From Henckelia pumila (Eukaryota > Streptophyta > Magnoliopsida > Lamiales > Gesneriaceae), in contig NC_133120.1 of NCBI RefSeq assembly GCF_033568475.1, positions 88,554,151 to 88,618,150 of the forward strand: a stretch of 64,000 bases of DNA, given 5' to 3'. The translations under genes were made by a program, and so were the position numbers. The notes beneath the pieces are model-generated. The model ran no database searches, was not told the origin of the DNA, and saw nothing but the letters and a program-made list of their open reading frames with translations. The stretch's first letter is position 1, and every line of letters begins with the position of its first letter. Of this stretch, positions 9,125-20,300 are shown piece by piece.

Positions 9125-10225
9125 TTAAACAAAATTCATTTCTGAGATAGTATCTGAATCTGTAATGTTCTGGACATTTCCATGAACAATATTATTTCTG
9201 TTTATAATAACCTCTTCAATATTTTTATTTTTAGAGAAATCAGATCTATCTTCTTCTCGAATTTGAGAAGTAGAAGCTCTAGAAGATTGAGGAATATCAA
9301 TTATATAATCTAGAGGAGAAATATAAGATCTAACAGATTGAGATCTAGTAATAGGCAAATAATTTTTATTTTGAAATTGTATATTAACAGATCCTTCATT
9401 AGTCTGTATTACTTGTTGTAAATCCATATTCAAAATAGGATTTCTAGGAATAGAATTTTCAAAAGTCCACTTTGATGGAAAGTCTATTTCTTCCCATTTA
9501 ATAGATCTACGTGTAGTTATTTTAGATTTATTGAAATTAGTCTCAATAAGAACAGTTTCATTTTTCTTTTTGTCAATTCTTTTACACATCGGATTCAAAG
9601 TATAAAGAGGTTTATAATAAATACGATAACAAATACATATGACTTCTGTTCCAACAGAATAATTATAACCATGAGTCTTAACATTTAATGTTAAAGAATC
9701 TAAAATATTTATATCAGTTAATGATAGAGAAAGATTTGGATACACATCAAAATAAACTGGACCATGAGCCAGACTGGATTCAATTATTCCGATTAAAGAT
9801 TGTTTCCAATTTAAATTTCTACCATCTCTTAAAGCTGCAATAAAGCTTTCAGGTAAACCTTCCAAAGTAAGAGGTCTAAAGGCAATTTGTACTAGACCTA
9901 TATGAAGAAATTTATAATCTTTAGAAAATGTTAATATATCTTTTTCATTTAATAAATGAATAACCATCTCTTCATTATTAAGAGGAATTGATGACTCAGT
10001 AGTCTTAACAATTTGTTTAAGACCAATTTTTTCAAAGGTTCCTAGTTGATAGACCATTTTAGGTTCTATTTTAGGAATAGTCCATTTATTTAATAAATCA
10101 AGATTATGAGGAATATCATATTCTTGAGTAATACTGTTTTGAACAGTATTCTTTAAACGAAAAATATTCATTTGAATAAAATATGCTAAATCATAAATAT
10201 CACTACTCCATGGCTCTGATACCAT
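9125..10225 (-). CDS. EPRV-1 movement protein (30K superfamily-like)
   Basis: A 366-residue frame immediately upstream of the polyprotein. The central beta-rich part, with a DxxxLDSLTLNV-like stretch near two thirds of the way and a Cys/Tyr-rich strand after it, fits the 30K movement proteins that carry caulimovirids through plasmodesmata. The Ser-rich, charged C-terminus is typical of the variable tail. The first codons MVSEP are encoded by the tRNA-Met primer-binding site itself. The frame is intact and ends in TAA directly followed by the ATG of the next ORF. The movement-protein call rests on position and on general pattern, not on a database match. Confidence 0.7.
   Translation of the reverse strand: MVSEPWSSDIYDLAYFIQMNIFRLKNTVQNSITQEYDIPHNLDLLNKWTIPKIEPKMVYQLGTFEKIGLKQIVKTTESSIPLNNEEMVIHLLNEKDILTFSKDYKFLHIGLVQIAFRPLTLEGLPESFIAALRDGRNLNWKQSLIGIIESSLAHGPVYFDVYPNLSLSLTDINILDSLTLNVKTHGYNYSVGTEVICICYRIYYKPLYTLNPMCKRIDKKKNETVLIETNFNKSKITTRRSIKWEEIDFPSKWTFENSIPRNPILNMDLQQVIQTNEGSVNIQFQNKNYLPITRSQSVRSYISPLDYIIDIPQSSRASTSQIREEDRSDFSKNKNIEEVIINRNNIVHGNVQNITDSDTISEMNFV
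10213..10224 (-). promoter_or_regulatory. EPRV-1 tRNA-iMet primer-binding site
   Basis: The minus strand reads TGGTATCAGAGC, the 12 bases complementary to the 3' end of plant initiator tRNA-Met that prime minus-strand synthesis in Caulimoviridae and many LTR retroelements. It begins at the T of the movement-protein ATG (10225-10223), so start codon and primer site overlap. The leader continues upstream to about 10513. Confidence 0.9.
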
Positions 10226-10513
10226 TCTGGATCTTGAAACATGAGAATCATGGGAAGGTTCGAACAGATTAGGAAAAATATTATTTTAATCTTTTCTTTT
10301 TTTTTTACAAAAAATTATATATAAGGAGTTTACCGAGACTAATTAAGTAGATCAGATTCATGTACTACCCTTCAGCTCGTGTTTGCCTTGAAATGGCTTT
10401 TAGAGCATTGTGGGTATTTGTTATCCTACGAAATGACCATGGTATTGTAATGGTTTAAGATATTATGAGAATCTAAGAGGAGGTTAAAAAATTTTTATAA
10501 GGTTCGAGGTTAT

Positions 10514-11455
10514 TATTTTAATATTTGATCACATTGGGTATAGTAGCCAACTTGTTAAACAAATTCATATCAACTAAATTTATTTATTACTTATATTTCA
10601 ACGAAATTAATGCAAATATATATATATAAAAAAAAGAAAAACAAACAGGAAAACTTTTTCTAACACGAATATCGTTTCCTCCAATAGCAAAATAGGCACT
10701 TATGGTTGATGCATAAATTTTCCCTACCATTTATTTTTGTTTTCTCTTTAATTAATAATTGTTCCCTTTAGCCAATACATGCTACATGTCACACATGTTG
10801 CCGACAATATCATTTCATTTTCAATAAAAAAAAAATTTTTACTATAAAATCTTAATTTAAATACACTTAAATTAAATTTCAGCACTTGTATTAATATTGG
10901 ATTGAGAGAGAAGGAAATGATTTATTAATAAATTACATGTGATTTATTAGATAAATCAATAAATTTAAATAGTTCGTTATAACTATTATTCTTATAAAAT
11001 AAAATAAAATATTTATGAATATGGTGGAAATAATAGCAAGGATATATTTTAAAACGGCATGTGTAAAACGACTTATTATATATAATAATATATTTTATTG
11101 ATTCCAAAAACTATCAATTTCATGAAATAAATTTCCTATTTGAATAATTCATAATAATAATAATTATTTTTATATTAAAAATATTATTATTATTTATTTT
11201 ATTACAAATATGGTAAAATTCACACCATAGATGATCTATGGACTGAATTTATGAATATAATTGAAAATAATAGCATGGATATGTAAAACGACAGCTCAGA
11301 CTTAAAGCTGGAGTGGAACAGAACAGAATCTCTCTCTCACACACACACCCATTAGAAAAAGAAAAAGAAAAAGAAAAAGAAAAAGTTTTAGGAGCTAAGA
11401 TTCGAATAACTGCACGTTTGATTTTGAATCTCCTCCTCTGAGATAAAAAAAAACA
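10514..11455. other. AT-rich intergenic DNA and FEY 5' region
   Basis: No ORF or element end is supported here. The right edge of the virus lies near 10513. A (GAAAAA)n microsatellite at about 11354-11384 lies within the likely 5' UTR of the next gene, just after a short CA-rich tract. I could not pick a convincing TATA box. Confidence 0.5.
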
Positions 11456-14400
11456 ATGGCGTCCGAATCTTCTTCAGCTGCCATGGGAGAGGGTAAGGAG
11501 AAGGAAAATGGCAAGCCCTTGGACTCGGAGAAAGTTGAAATGCAGCGGAAGAAGAAGAAGGAAGGGCTGGGGTGGCTTAATTGGCTAACTGGTTGGTTTT
11601 ATCTTTTTTACGAGATGCTGTTCCAGAGGATTCTCGCCAGCCATTTGCAGAACCCAATACCCCTTACTCCTATCAATGACCTCACCTTCATTGTTACGGG
11701 CTCCACCTCCGGGATCGGCAAAGAAATCGCTAGGTTTTTCTGAGTATACTGTTTGTTATATGCATTTTCTTTGATACGCATGCTTGATTTATTGATTTTT
11801 ATTTTATGGAATATGATGTTGATGCCGAAGGCAGATGATTTGTCAGGGGAATTTCTGATCTTCAACTTGGAAAATTTAAATATGGCCACAATGACCAGTT
11901 TTTGGTTTATTTATATACAAAAGATCTGATATCTTAATCCACAACAGGCAATTGGCGGAAGCAGGGGCGCATGTTGTGATGGCAGTAAGAAACTCAAAGG
12001 CTGCTAATGAGTTGATAAAGAAATGGCAAGAAGAGTGGTTAGGAAGGGGTCTTCCTCTTAACATGGAGGTATTTGATATATGAAGCCAACTCATAAATTT
12101 GGATTAACTGTTATGGTGAATCTACAAACATGTTACGGGGAACTTCAAACTTTCCTGCATGTGGTTCAATTTATGCTCGTGCATTCCATTTGACGAACTG
12201 TATTTTTCAGTTGAACAAAATAATATCTTAACATATCTATTTTTCTTCTTATAAGATGATTGCAAGTAAAATTTGTAAAGTTTGATTGTGATAAACAGCA
12301 AACTTTAACACGTACAATTTTAAGGTCATGGAACTTGATCTTCTTTCTCTGGACTCTGTTGTGAGATTCACTAAAGCTTGGAATGCACGCTCGGCACCTC
12401 TTCATGCTCTCATCAACAATGCTGGAATATTTTCCATTGGAGGTTCATATTTTAATCTACTCTAAAAATTATTGTGTGTACATGTCTTTCCCTTATGGTT
12501 GGCAGTGATAAGCTTATTTTGAGTTGCATCAATCCTTCGTGGATGAAAGTTTGCACTGCCTCTTGTGTATGCATTGAAGTTAGATAATGTTTTCGAGTTT
12601 AACTCAAATGTGCTGTATCCAATTCCTGTGATTATTTTGGTCCAAAGAAATACTTTTGTTCATTTGCTGATTCTACTCTTGTTACTTTAAGCAAAGAAAA
12701 AAGATAATCTATTTGATTGCATCCTGGTTGCTCATTTCTTTGGATCCAGAACCACAAAAATTTTCGAAGGACGGTTATGAAGAGCACATGCAAGTGAACC
12801 ATCTAGCTCCATCTCTGCTTTCAGTATTGCTTTTGCCTTCCCTCATTAGAGGCTCACCTAGCCGCATTATTAATGTGAATTCTGTTGTAAGTTTTACAAG
12901 CACTATATGCATATTAATTGTTTCAGTATCATTGAACTTGAATTTGCAACTTTACTTGTTTGAAACTGAAAGGACTAAATGATTGCACATTATGGATTGC
13001 TAAAATACTGTTTAGCAGAAACTTTGGCTGATCAAACTGAGAGTAATTTGTTTTGGTTGTTTGTAGATGCATTATGTAGGATTCGTGGATACAGAAGATA
13101 TGAATGTTGTATCTGGCAAAAGAAAGTACACAAGTTTGGTGGGATACTCAAGCAGTAAACTAGCAGAGGTGTGCCCAACCACTCGCTCAAAACTTTAGCA
13201 GTTACTGTTTCGTTTTCGTTGACATGCAAGTCTCTTACTGATCATATTTTCAATAGTGAGTTGGCACTATTTTAATGTTAGAACTTAGAATAGCTTTCGT
13301 GTCTTAAACCTCATAATTTTACACTTCTGAGGTTAACGCTCATGGTAGCGGTGAGTGGAAATAACTCTTTTTTATGTTTTGGTTCAAAAAATTGTTGAGA
13401 ACCTCAACCTACCTCCTTGTTAGTCCATTGGGCCTTCTTTTCCTCCTTGTTAGTCCATTGGGCCTTCTTTTCCTCCTTGTTAGTCCATTGGGCCTTCTTT
13501 TCCATTATTCCCTTTTGTGTTTCCTGTGAAAAGCATAAGCTTGCAATTTTGACTGTCACCTTAAAGTACTGGTTCAAGTCTCTTTAATACTACCTTGATA
13601 TTTGTGAATGCAGATCATGTTCAGCAGTATTCTTAATAAGCGAATTCCAGCTGAAGCTGGCATAAATGTAGTGTGTGTTTCTCCTGGAATTGTCCACACC
13701 AATGTCGTAAGTAACTAATCTGTACTAGGATTTTGACCGATTAATCCGTATCTTAAGATCCTGTGTGTGTATAATTCATTTAAAAGTAGATTTATGGTTT
13801 TTGTTTGTGAAACAAGTGTCATATCTTTGCATTTGGAGGAAATTGGATATGTTTGCTTACTAAATTTTTTTTTCTGATTCTAATGTTGTTCTCTGTCATC
13901 ACATGCTCCTGAAAATCATTGGGGCAAACAACTTTTTACGAAGTTAATGCTTGATGGCTAACGCCAGATGCATCGAGTTACTTGTTGAACATTTTTACAA
14001 GCCGCTTTCATCCTTGGTAGTTAGTTTGTGAAAGGATTGATACCCAATCTTATGAAATTAACCTCTAAAATTGTTCTTCATGTAAATAAACAAGCACTAG
14101 ATTGGTTAGGATGTAGACTGTAAGCTTGATAAATATATTAATTTACTTTTAGAACATGCGTGAGAGGCTTGTCTGGCTTTTTAATACCTCCGCATTTTTT
14201 AGTATCATGGGAATGCTTTTTCTTGGTCCTCTGTATTATATGCAAGCAGTTGTGTGTAATAAGATTTGATTCATAGTAATAATGGATGATTTCTACTCAT
14301 TCTACGCATTAAAGTTTGAGTTGGTAAATGTAGGCTCGGGATCTTCCAAAGATTGTTCAAGCTGGGTATCATTTAATTCCCTATTTTATTTTCAGCCCAG

Positions 14401-14978
14401 AAGAAGGTACATCTTCTGAAATGTTCAACATTTCCACTCAAGTTTTTCAAATTTATATATAATTCATGTCTTATGTCTACGAGGAAATTTTAGTCCACAC
14501 TACATCAAACCTCATCACCATTTTCTATTCTTAAATTTGCTTGATGAGCGATGCCTCTTGATGTAAGATCAGATAAACTATTGAAAATTGTTAAGACTTC
14601 GATCATATTCCTTGGGCCTACATATACTGTGCGTCAGTTTTTTTCCTGATGATTCTCTCTTTGCTTTCAACATCTACTAAACCAGCCAGAGAAAACTAGT
14701 CATATGTTGTGGCAATTGCAGGCTCCAGAAGTGCGCTTTTTGCTGCTACCGATCCCCAACTGCCAGAGTACTGCGAGTCGCTGAAAGCAGAAGATTGGCC
14801 AGTCTGTGCTTTCATCTCTCAAGACTGCCGTCCTGCAAATCCATCTGAAGCAGCACACGACAGTGAAACTTGTTATAAAGTTTGGGAGAAGACATTAGAG
14901 TTGGTTGGGTTGCCGTCAGATGCAGTAGAGAGACTCATACAAGGGGAAGAAGTGGAGTGCAAATATGGAGCATCCTAA
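11456..14978 (+). CDS. FEY: FEY-type short-chain dehydrogenase/reductase, 8 exons
   Basis: Exons 11456-11733, 11948-12068, 12325-12442, 12750-12886, 13067-13168, 13614-13706, 14334-14406 and 14722-14978 join in phase, all with GT-AG introns, to give 392 residues. The product is a classical SDR oxidoreductase: cofactor loop TGSTSGIG at 81-88, NNAG at 164-167 and the catalytic YSSSK at 245-249. A hydrophobic stretch near 45-60 (WFYLFYEMLFQRIL) suggests membrane association. Length and exon products match what I know of Arabidopsis FOREVER YOUNG, implicated in leaf and shoot-apex development; its substrate is not known to me. The start has a good context after an A-rich 5' UTR. The gene looks intact. 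Confidence 0.9.
13412..13501 (+). repeat. Three tandem 30-bp copies in FEY intron 5
   Basis: The unit beginning CCTCCTTGTTAGTCCATTGG occurs three times without visible change, at 13412, 13442 and 13472. The identity of the copies suggests recent expansion. It is purely intronic and far from the splice sites. Confidence 0.9.
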
Positions 14979-15701
14979 TACGTTACAGAATCCTTTTACT
15001 TTTGTTTGTTATCAATTCCTACGACACTGGAGCTATCCATCTAGTTCAGGCTATCTTTTGATAGCACACATCTTGTTCAATAGCTATGGATTGCCCGAAT
15101 CAAGTATCACGCTTATTCATGGTGATCTGCTTTCTTGGATACCAAAATGCAGATTGTAGAATGCAGTTTCATGTATGCATCGCAAGGAACAGGGTTATTT
15201 CCTTACTGAGAGTGAGAAACTATTGTAGCGTACCAGTCAGTGCACGGTGCGAAGATACAGGACATGATAACATGAAATTTCTAACACGATATAATCAGTG
15301 TCATTACGTTCTTATATATATCTATACTATTAATAACTATTTTTGGTGTGTCAAGATGACACCAATTTTCTTCTTCATTTTACTCCTGTTCATTAAGAGT
15401 TCTCTGCACAGCTTCCTTTTTTTTCTGAAGGCAATGGGAAAATACTGTTTTCACAATTTTCATAATTCTAATTTCATCTCACGTCTCTCTCACATGTCTC
15501 TCAAACGAACATTTTTTTCTCCCAAACCAGAAATAAAAAACAAATTTTATTAAAAAAAATATTATAAAAGCGCGCAACACATGCATCAGATCACTAGTAT
15601 ATATAATATTTAAATAATACTATAAGTACAACAAGTATATCGATAATTACATTAATTACGTCATGATATGTTTGACTTAAGTTTATAAATTTATATTTCC
15701 A
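14979..15701. other. FEY 3' region and intergenic DNA
   Basis: This holds the 3' UTR of FEY and AT-rich DNA up to the TSD of the next element. The open frames here have no recognisable product and no coding character. Confidence 0.5.
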
Positions 15702-15711
15702 TTAAAAAATA

Positions 15712-17092
15712 GAGTTATTTGCATCAATCACCCCTGTGAAATATTAAAAATGCACACTTTTCCCCTGTGAAATTTTAATAGGCATCTTCAACCCTAACCT
15801 TTTAAAAAATAAGCACACTCGCCCCTTCAGATGAGTGCTTGTTGCGCACGCGCCCCTCAAGCGACTGGGCAAAGATTTTGATATTTTTTTTGCACCAAAT
15901 ATCCCTGTGAAATATTAAAAATGCATATTTGACCCCTGTGAAAATAATTTTTATATCTATTCAACCCATAATACATAATTTTTATTAAAATCTAATTATA
16001 AAATATTTAGCAAATATTTTTCGTTTTATTAATTTATTTTAAATTTTAAATTTATTATGATTATATAATGTTTTCTAAAAAATATTATTATTTTATCTTT
16101 TTATCATTATTTTATTAAACTTTATTTTTGTTTCCAACTTTTCCATTAAAAATGCATTCATAAACGAGATTTAAATACCTAAAAGTACCAAAATATTAAA
16201 TCAAAATGATAAGTGAATGATAAGTACCAAACACTTTTAATTTTATTTATTTGTATTTTTAATTTTTAATTTTTAATTTTAAAATTTTAATTAATTTATT
16301 TTTAAATAAAATTATTAATTTATCTCGTTATCATTATTTTATAAAATCACTTCGTTTTTTCAAATTTTTCATTAAATATGATTCATAAATAAAGATTTAA
16401 ATATCTAAAAATACCAAAATATTGAACCAAATGATAAGTTCATGAATGCTACTTTTTCGGTTTAGAATTATATTAGCATGTTATTTTTTTATTATTTATT
16501 ACAAATTGTGCAATGCATATTCTCGATAAATTTAAATTTTGGTTCAATAATATATAGTTCTAAATCGAAAAAACAATATGTTTGAACTTATTAGTTTAAT
16601 TCAATATTTTGGTACTTGAAATTATTTAAATACTTGTTTATGAATGCATGTTTAATGGAAAAATTGGAAATACGAAGTGAATTTAATAAAATAATGATAA
16701 CATGATAAAATAATAATATTTTTTAGAAAATAATTAATTAATGATAATACATTTAAAATAAAAAAATAAAAAAAAATAAAACAAAAAATGTTTTCTAAAT
16801 ATTTATAATTGTATTTTATTAAAAAATGTGTATTATAGGTTGAATAGATTTAAAAATTATTTTCACAGGGGTTAAATATGCATTTTTAATATTTCACAGG
16901 GGTATTTGGTGCAAAAAAAATATCAAAATATTTGTCCAGTCGTATTAGGGGCGAGTGCGCAACAAACACTCATGTGAAGGGGTGAGTGTGCTGATTTTTT
17001 AAAAAGTTAGGGTTGAAGATGCCTATTAAAATTTTACAGGGAAAAAATGTACATTTTCAATATTTAACAGGAATAGTTAATGCAAATAACTC
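15712..17092. mobile_element. Mutator-like MITE with about 280-bp inverted repeats
   Basis: A 1381-bp non-coding element. The left arm (15712 to about 15990) and right arm (about 16815-17092) are imperfect inverted repeats starting GAGTTATTTGC and ending GCAAATAACTC. Identical 10-bp duplications TTAAAAAATA flank it (15702-15711 and 17093-17102). Long inverted repeats with a 9-10 bp duplication are the hallmark of Mutator-like elements. The arms repeat a CCCCTGTGAAATATTAAAAA-type unit. The interior is AT-rich and has no transposase. The right edge is only about 240 bp upstream of the rhodanese gene start. Confidence 0.9.
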
Positions 17093-17336
17093 TTAAAAAA
17101 TATATATGTACATCACATATGTGAGGGCCATTTCATGATCGAAGCTTTTATGTTTTCGAGCAATTAATTCGAGGTCAAAACCGTCAAAAAAAAAAAATCG
17201 AGGTCAAGGGTAAAAGTGCAATTTAAATTTGTAGGCTCGCATCCCCACCATCCTAATCCAACTTACAAATAACCACCAGGATTGAAAGAACGGTGAAAGT
17301 GAAGAAGCAAGCGTCTTGGTGGCCATTGATTTAACC

Positions 17337-20300
17337 ATGGCCAAATCCTGCACAATCGTCACGTGGACGCCATTTCTGAAGCCCAGTTCCGCAGCCACCT
17401 CCGACAAAAGAACTGAATACTCCTCATTCAACAATGGAACCCGATTTTTGAATTCTCCCCTTTATTCTCAATGCCTGATAAAATCTAAAACTTATGTTTG
17501 GGGTAGATTTTGTTGCGATTTTCAAGAAAGATTCAGTCTTTCAGTATTTGCGTCTACAAATGACAACTGGGTTGAGGTGGAGGCTGCTGCTCCTAGAGTA
17601 TACGAGGATGATGAGTTCGTGGTGGTTAATTTCTACCGCTTCGCGTTTGTTGAAGACCCAGAAATGGAGGTCTCTAAGCATCTCTCTTTCATGCAGGTGA
17701 GTTTATGCTTTATTTCCTGTGTTGTGTTTTTAAAATCTCAGAATTTATTTTAACATTTCTGTGTTGGTTCTTTGCTGTATATTTTTGGTTTTTTTTTTTT
17801 TGAGTTTGCCTGTCGATGAATTAATTCAGGGTCGTGATATACGTGGCCGTATATATTTGAATGAACAAGGAATTAATGCACAGGTATTCCTTTTTTCTTC
17901 TCAACTGATGGCTAGTTTCATGCTTTGTTCAGTTCTAGCTGATAAACAGTGTGTTTTCGTTCGATTTTTGCTGTTATTATTGTTTCACGGTCACTGTCTG
18001 TAGATCTTACAGCCAAACTATGTGTTAGATGTTTGGCTGAATCTTTTGATAGGTAGTCATTTTTACATTCTTACCATACACTCCATCTTGTGCAGTACAG
18101 TGGACCTGCAAAAGATGCCATGGCATATGTTAATTGGGTGAGAGAAGATCATAGGTTTTCTGATATATTGGTTCAGCTCTCCCCTGGATATAACGGCCAT
18201 GCTTTCCCAAAATTGAGATTGCGATATAAGCCAGCCCTTGTGCAGGCAAGATATGGTTTTTAATACCTACTACCAACTGTTAATCTTTGATTTTCCTTTT
18301 TGCTTTGCATGCAGCAAATTTAGAGAAGAGACTAACTTTCTTCATGTGTATTTAGAAATTTGGAATGAAATTTCTTGTGTTCACTTCTCCTTCTCTTGGA
18401 CCTTATTTTCTTGAAATATTTTACTTTGTCTTTCAAGGACAAATGAATGTTTGAAGATGGTGTTGTCTCTTTTGAAAATTGAGTTGCCACATTATCCTGT
18501 TTAAGATTTAAGTACTTTGAAACTCCACTCTTTTTACTGCTAGGATCTTAGCAACCTTCTAGATATATGATTCTCTTTTTTTGATGGGTTCTTTGTTTGT
18601 CTACACCGGGTAGCCCAGGAACTTGTTATTTAGTTTTTGTTGAATTTTATTGATGTACAATAATATATTTTGGGGTCCGTTCTTTCTCCCAGTTGGAAGA
18701 GGGCATGTCAGATCTCCCTTTGCTTGACCCATCAACGCGAGCCACACCTCTTACACCATCTCAATGGAGGAGCAGACTGACAGCTGTTAATAAGATTGCT
18801 AATTCATTAAACGCAGTTAATAATTTCATTCTTCTGGATGTGAGAAACGGTATTATCCTTCTTCTTCAAAAATAAAAATAAAAATTGCTGCTCTGGTTCA
18901 CAGCATGTTTCATGAATACAAAGTTTATTTATGACCAACCCACCAGCTCAAATGGTAAGTGTAATTGGTTTCCCATGGTATGATAATTGGTTTGAGTCAC
19001 ATTTCGGGTGTGATTATTTAAAATTGGTTTGCAAGAGAACATTAGGCTGGTTTCTTATTGCCAGAACCATTTCATGATTCTTCATTTGGATAAGTTCTTG
19101 GAGTTTCGTTATTAGGCTGGTGTCTTAATGCCAGAACCATTTCATGATTCTTCATTTGGATATAAGTTCTTGATGTTTCGTTAGTTCAAAGTTCAAACCT
19201 ATTAAATGTTGGAACTATTCGGAAATTTACAAGGTGTAATTTTTAGTTTTTACATTTCACATATCATTTGTCCTATTTGTGTAACACAATGTAATAATTT
19301 ATTTTTTTTTATACATGTTCAATTCTGCAATTCTCTCTCCCCATGAACCATTCCATTACATCATAATAGATATATGAACTGCTAAGATCATGTGTGATCA
19401 ACTCTGGAAAATTACCTATCCAAAGATCATGTCGTGAGGCTAAACATTAGATGGAATCGAGTACAGCTACCATCCTTTTTTAAAGGTTTCATTTCCTCAC
19501 AAAGCCTAATATGCATGCAAACATGTAATCTTTGGGCACTGAAAAAAGTTGTCATCGTATTATTAGGCCGAAGCAAGATTTATTGAAATATAATTTACAT
19601 AGCATGTACTCCAATTCACGACTCATCGAGTCTCAAATTCCTTCTCGTGTTTGTTTTTGTTCAATCTAGAATGATATTTCATTCCATTTGCATGTATTTA
19701 GGTTATGAATGGGATGTTGGTCACTTCCTAGGGGCTCAGCGTCCTGATGTAGATTGCTTCAAGAGCACTTCATTGGGCCTATCGGAGTCGGAGGTAGAGC
19801 CACCTTTGGATATTTTACTTGCTGAAAACCCCTTGGGCCTAATACATCCTTCAAGAAATTTCCTATCTTATCCATGTGAAATTTAGTTGGAGTTGGCATA
19901 AAGAACACACACATACAATCAAGAAGATTGACCCTTGTTATATACTTTTGATTCTTTTTCTTTCAATAAAATAAAGTTACATCTTGCCCAAAATCTCACT
20001 TTCATTTTCTTTCAATTTACTTTTGATTCTTTATATACTAAAAACTTGCTATCACTTTTTATTGCAACTTTTTATTTTGGTTGATTAACGATTGTAATGG
20101 ACAAATTTTAATCTCAAATTATGTAGATGATAAATCATCACACCAATGGGGTTGAAAATGGGCCTAAAGTGTCCAACCTAACAAGGGATGAGGTGGGATT
20201 ATTTTATCTACTCTTCCTCTTAACCCAGACGAAACACAGCCTTATCTTGCAACGATTTGTGTCCAGATTGTAGCTCCAGATCCTTTGGCTGCTGTTGACA

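Larger units (their letters stand above)
3019..10513 (-). mobile_element. EPRV-1, near-complete endogenous pararetrovirus (Caulimoviridae)
   Basis: About 7.5 kb on the minus strand reads leader, primer-binding site, movement protein, capsid-protease-RT-RNase H polyprotein, distal RG-rich protein, promoter and polyadenylation signals. No integrase and no LTRs are present, as expected for Caulimoviridae, whose integrated copies arise by illegitimate recombination. The three ORFs have no internal stop or frameshift, so the copy is young or maintained. Base composition is very AT-rich compared with the host exons. The separate movement-protein ORF followed by a capsid-pol polyprotein argues against a badnavirus. 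A petuvirus/florendovirus-like lineage is possible, but I leave the genus open. Confidence 0.9.

Noticed and set aside
10241-10353. Direct repeat with 2722-2834 as LTRs of a retrotransposon
   Set aside because: It is part of the viral leader copied during rearrangement; there are no TG...CA ends or target duplication, and the coding region lacks integrase.
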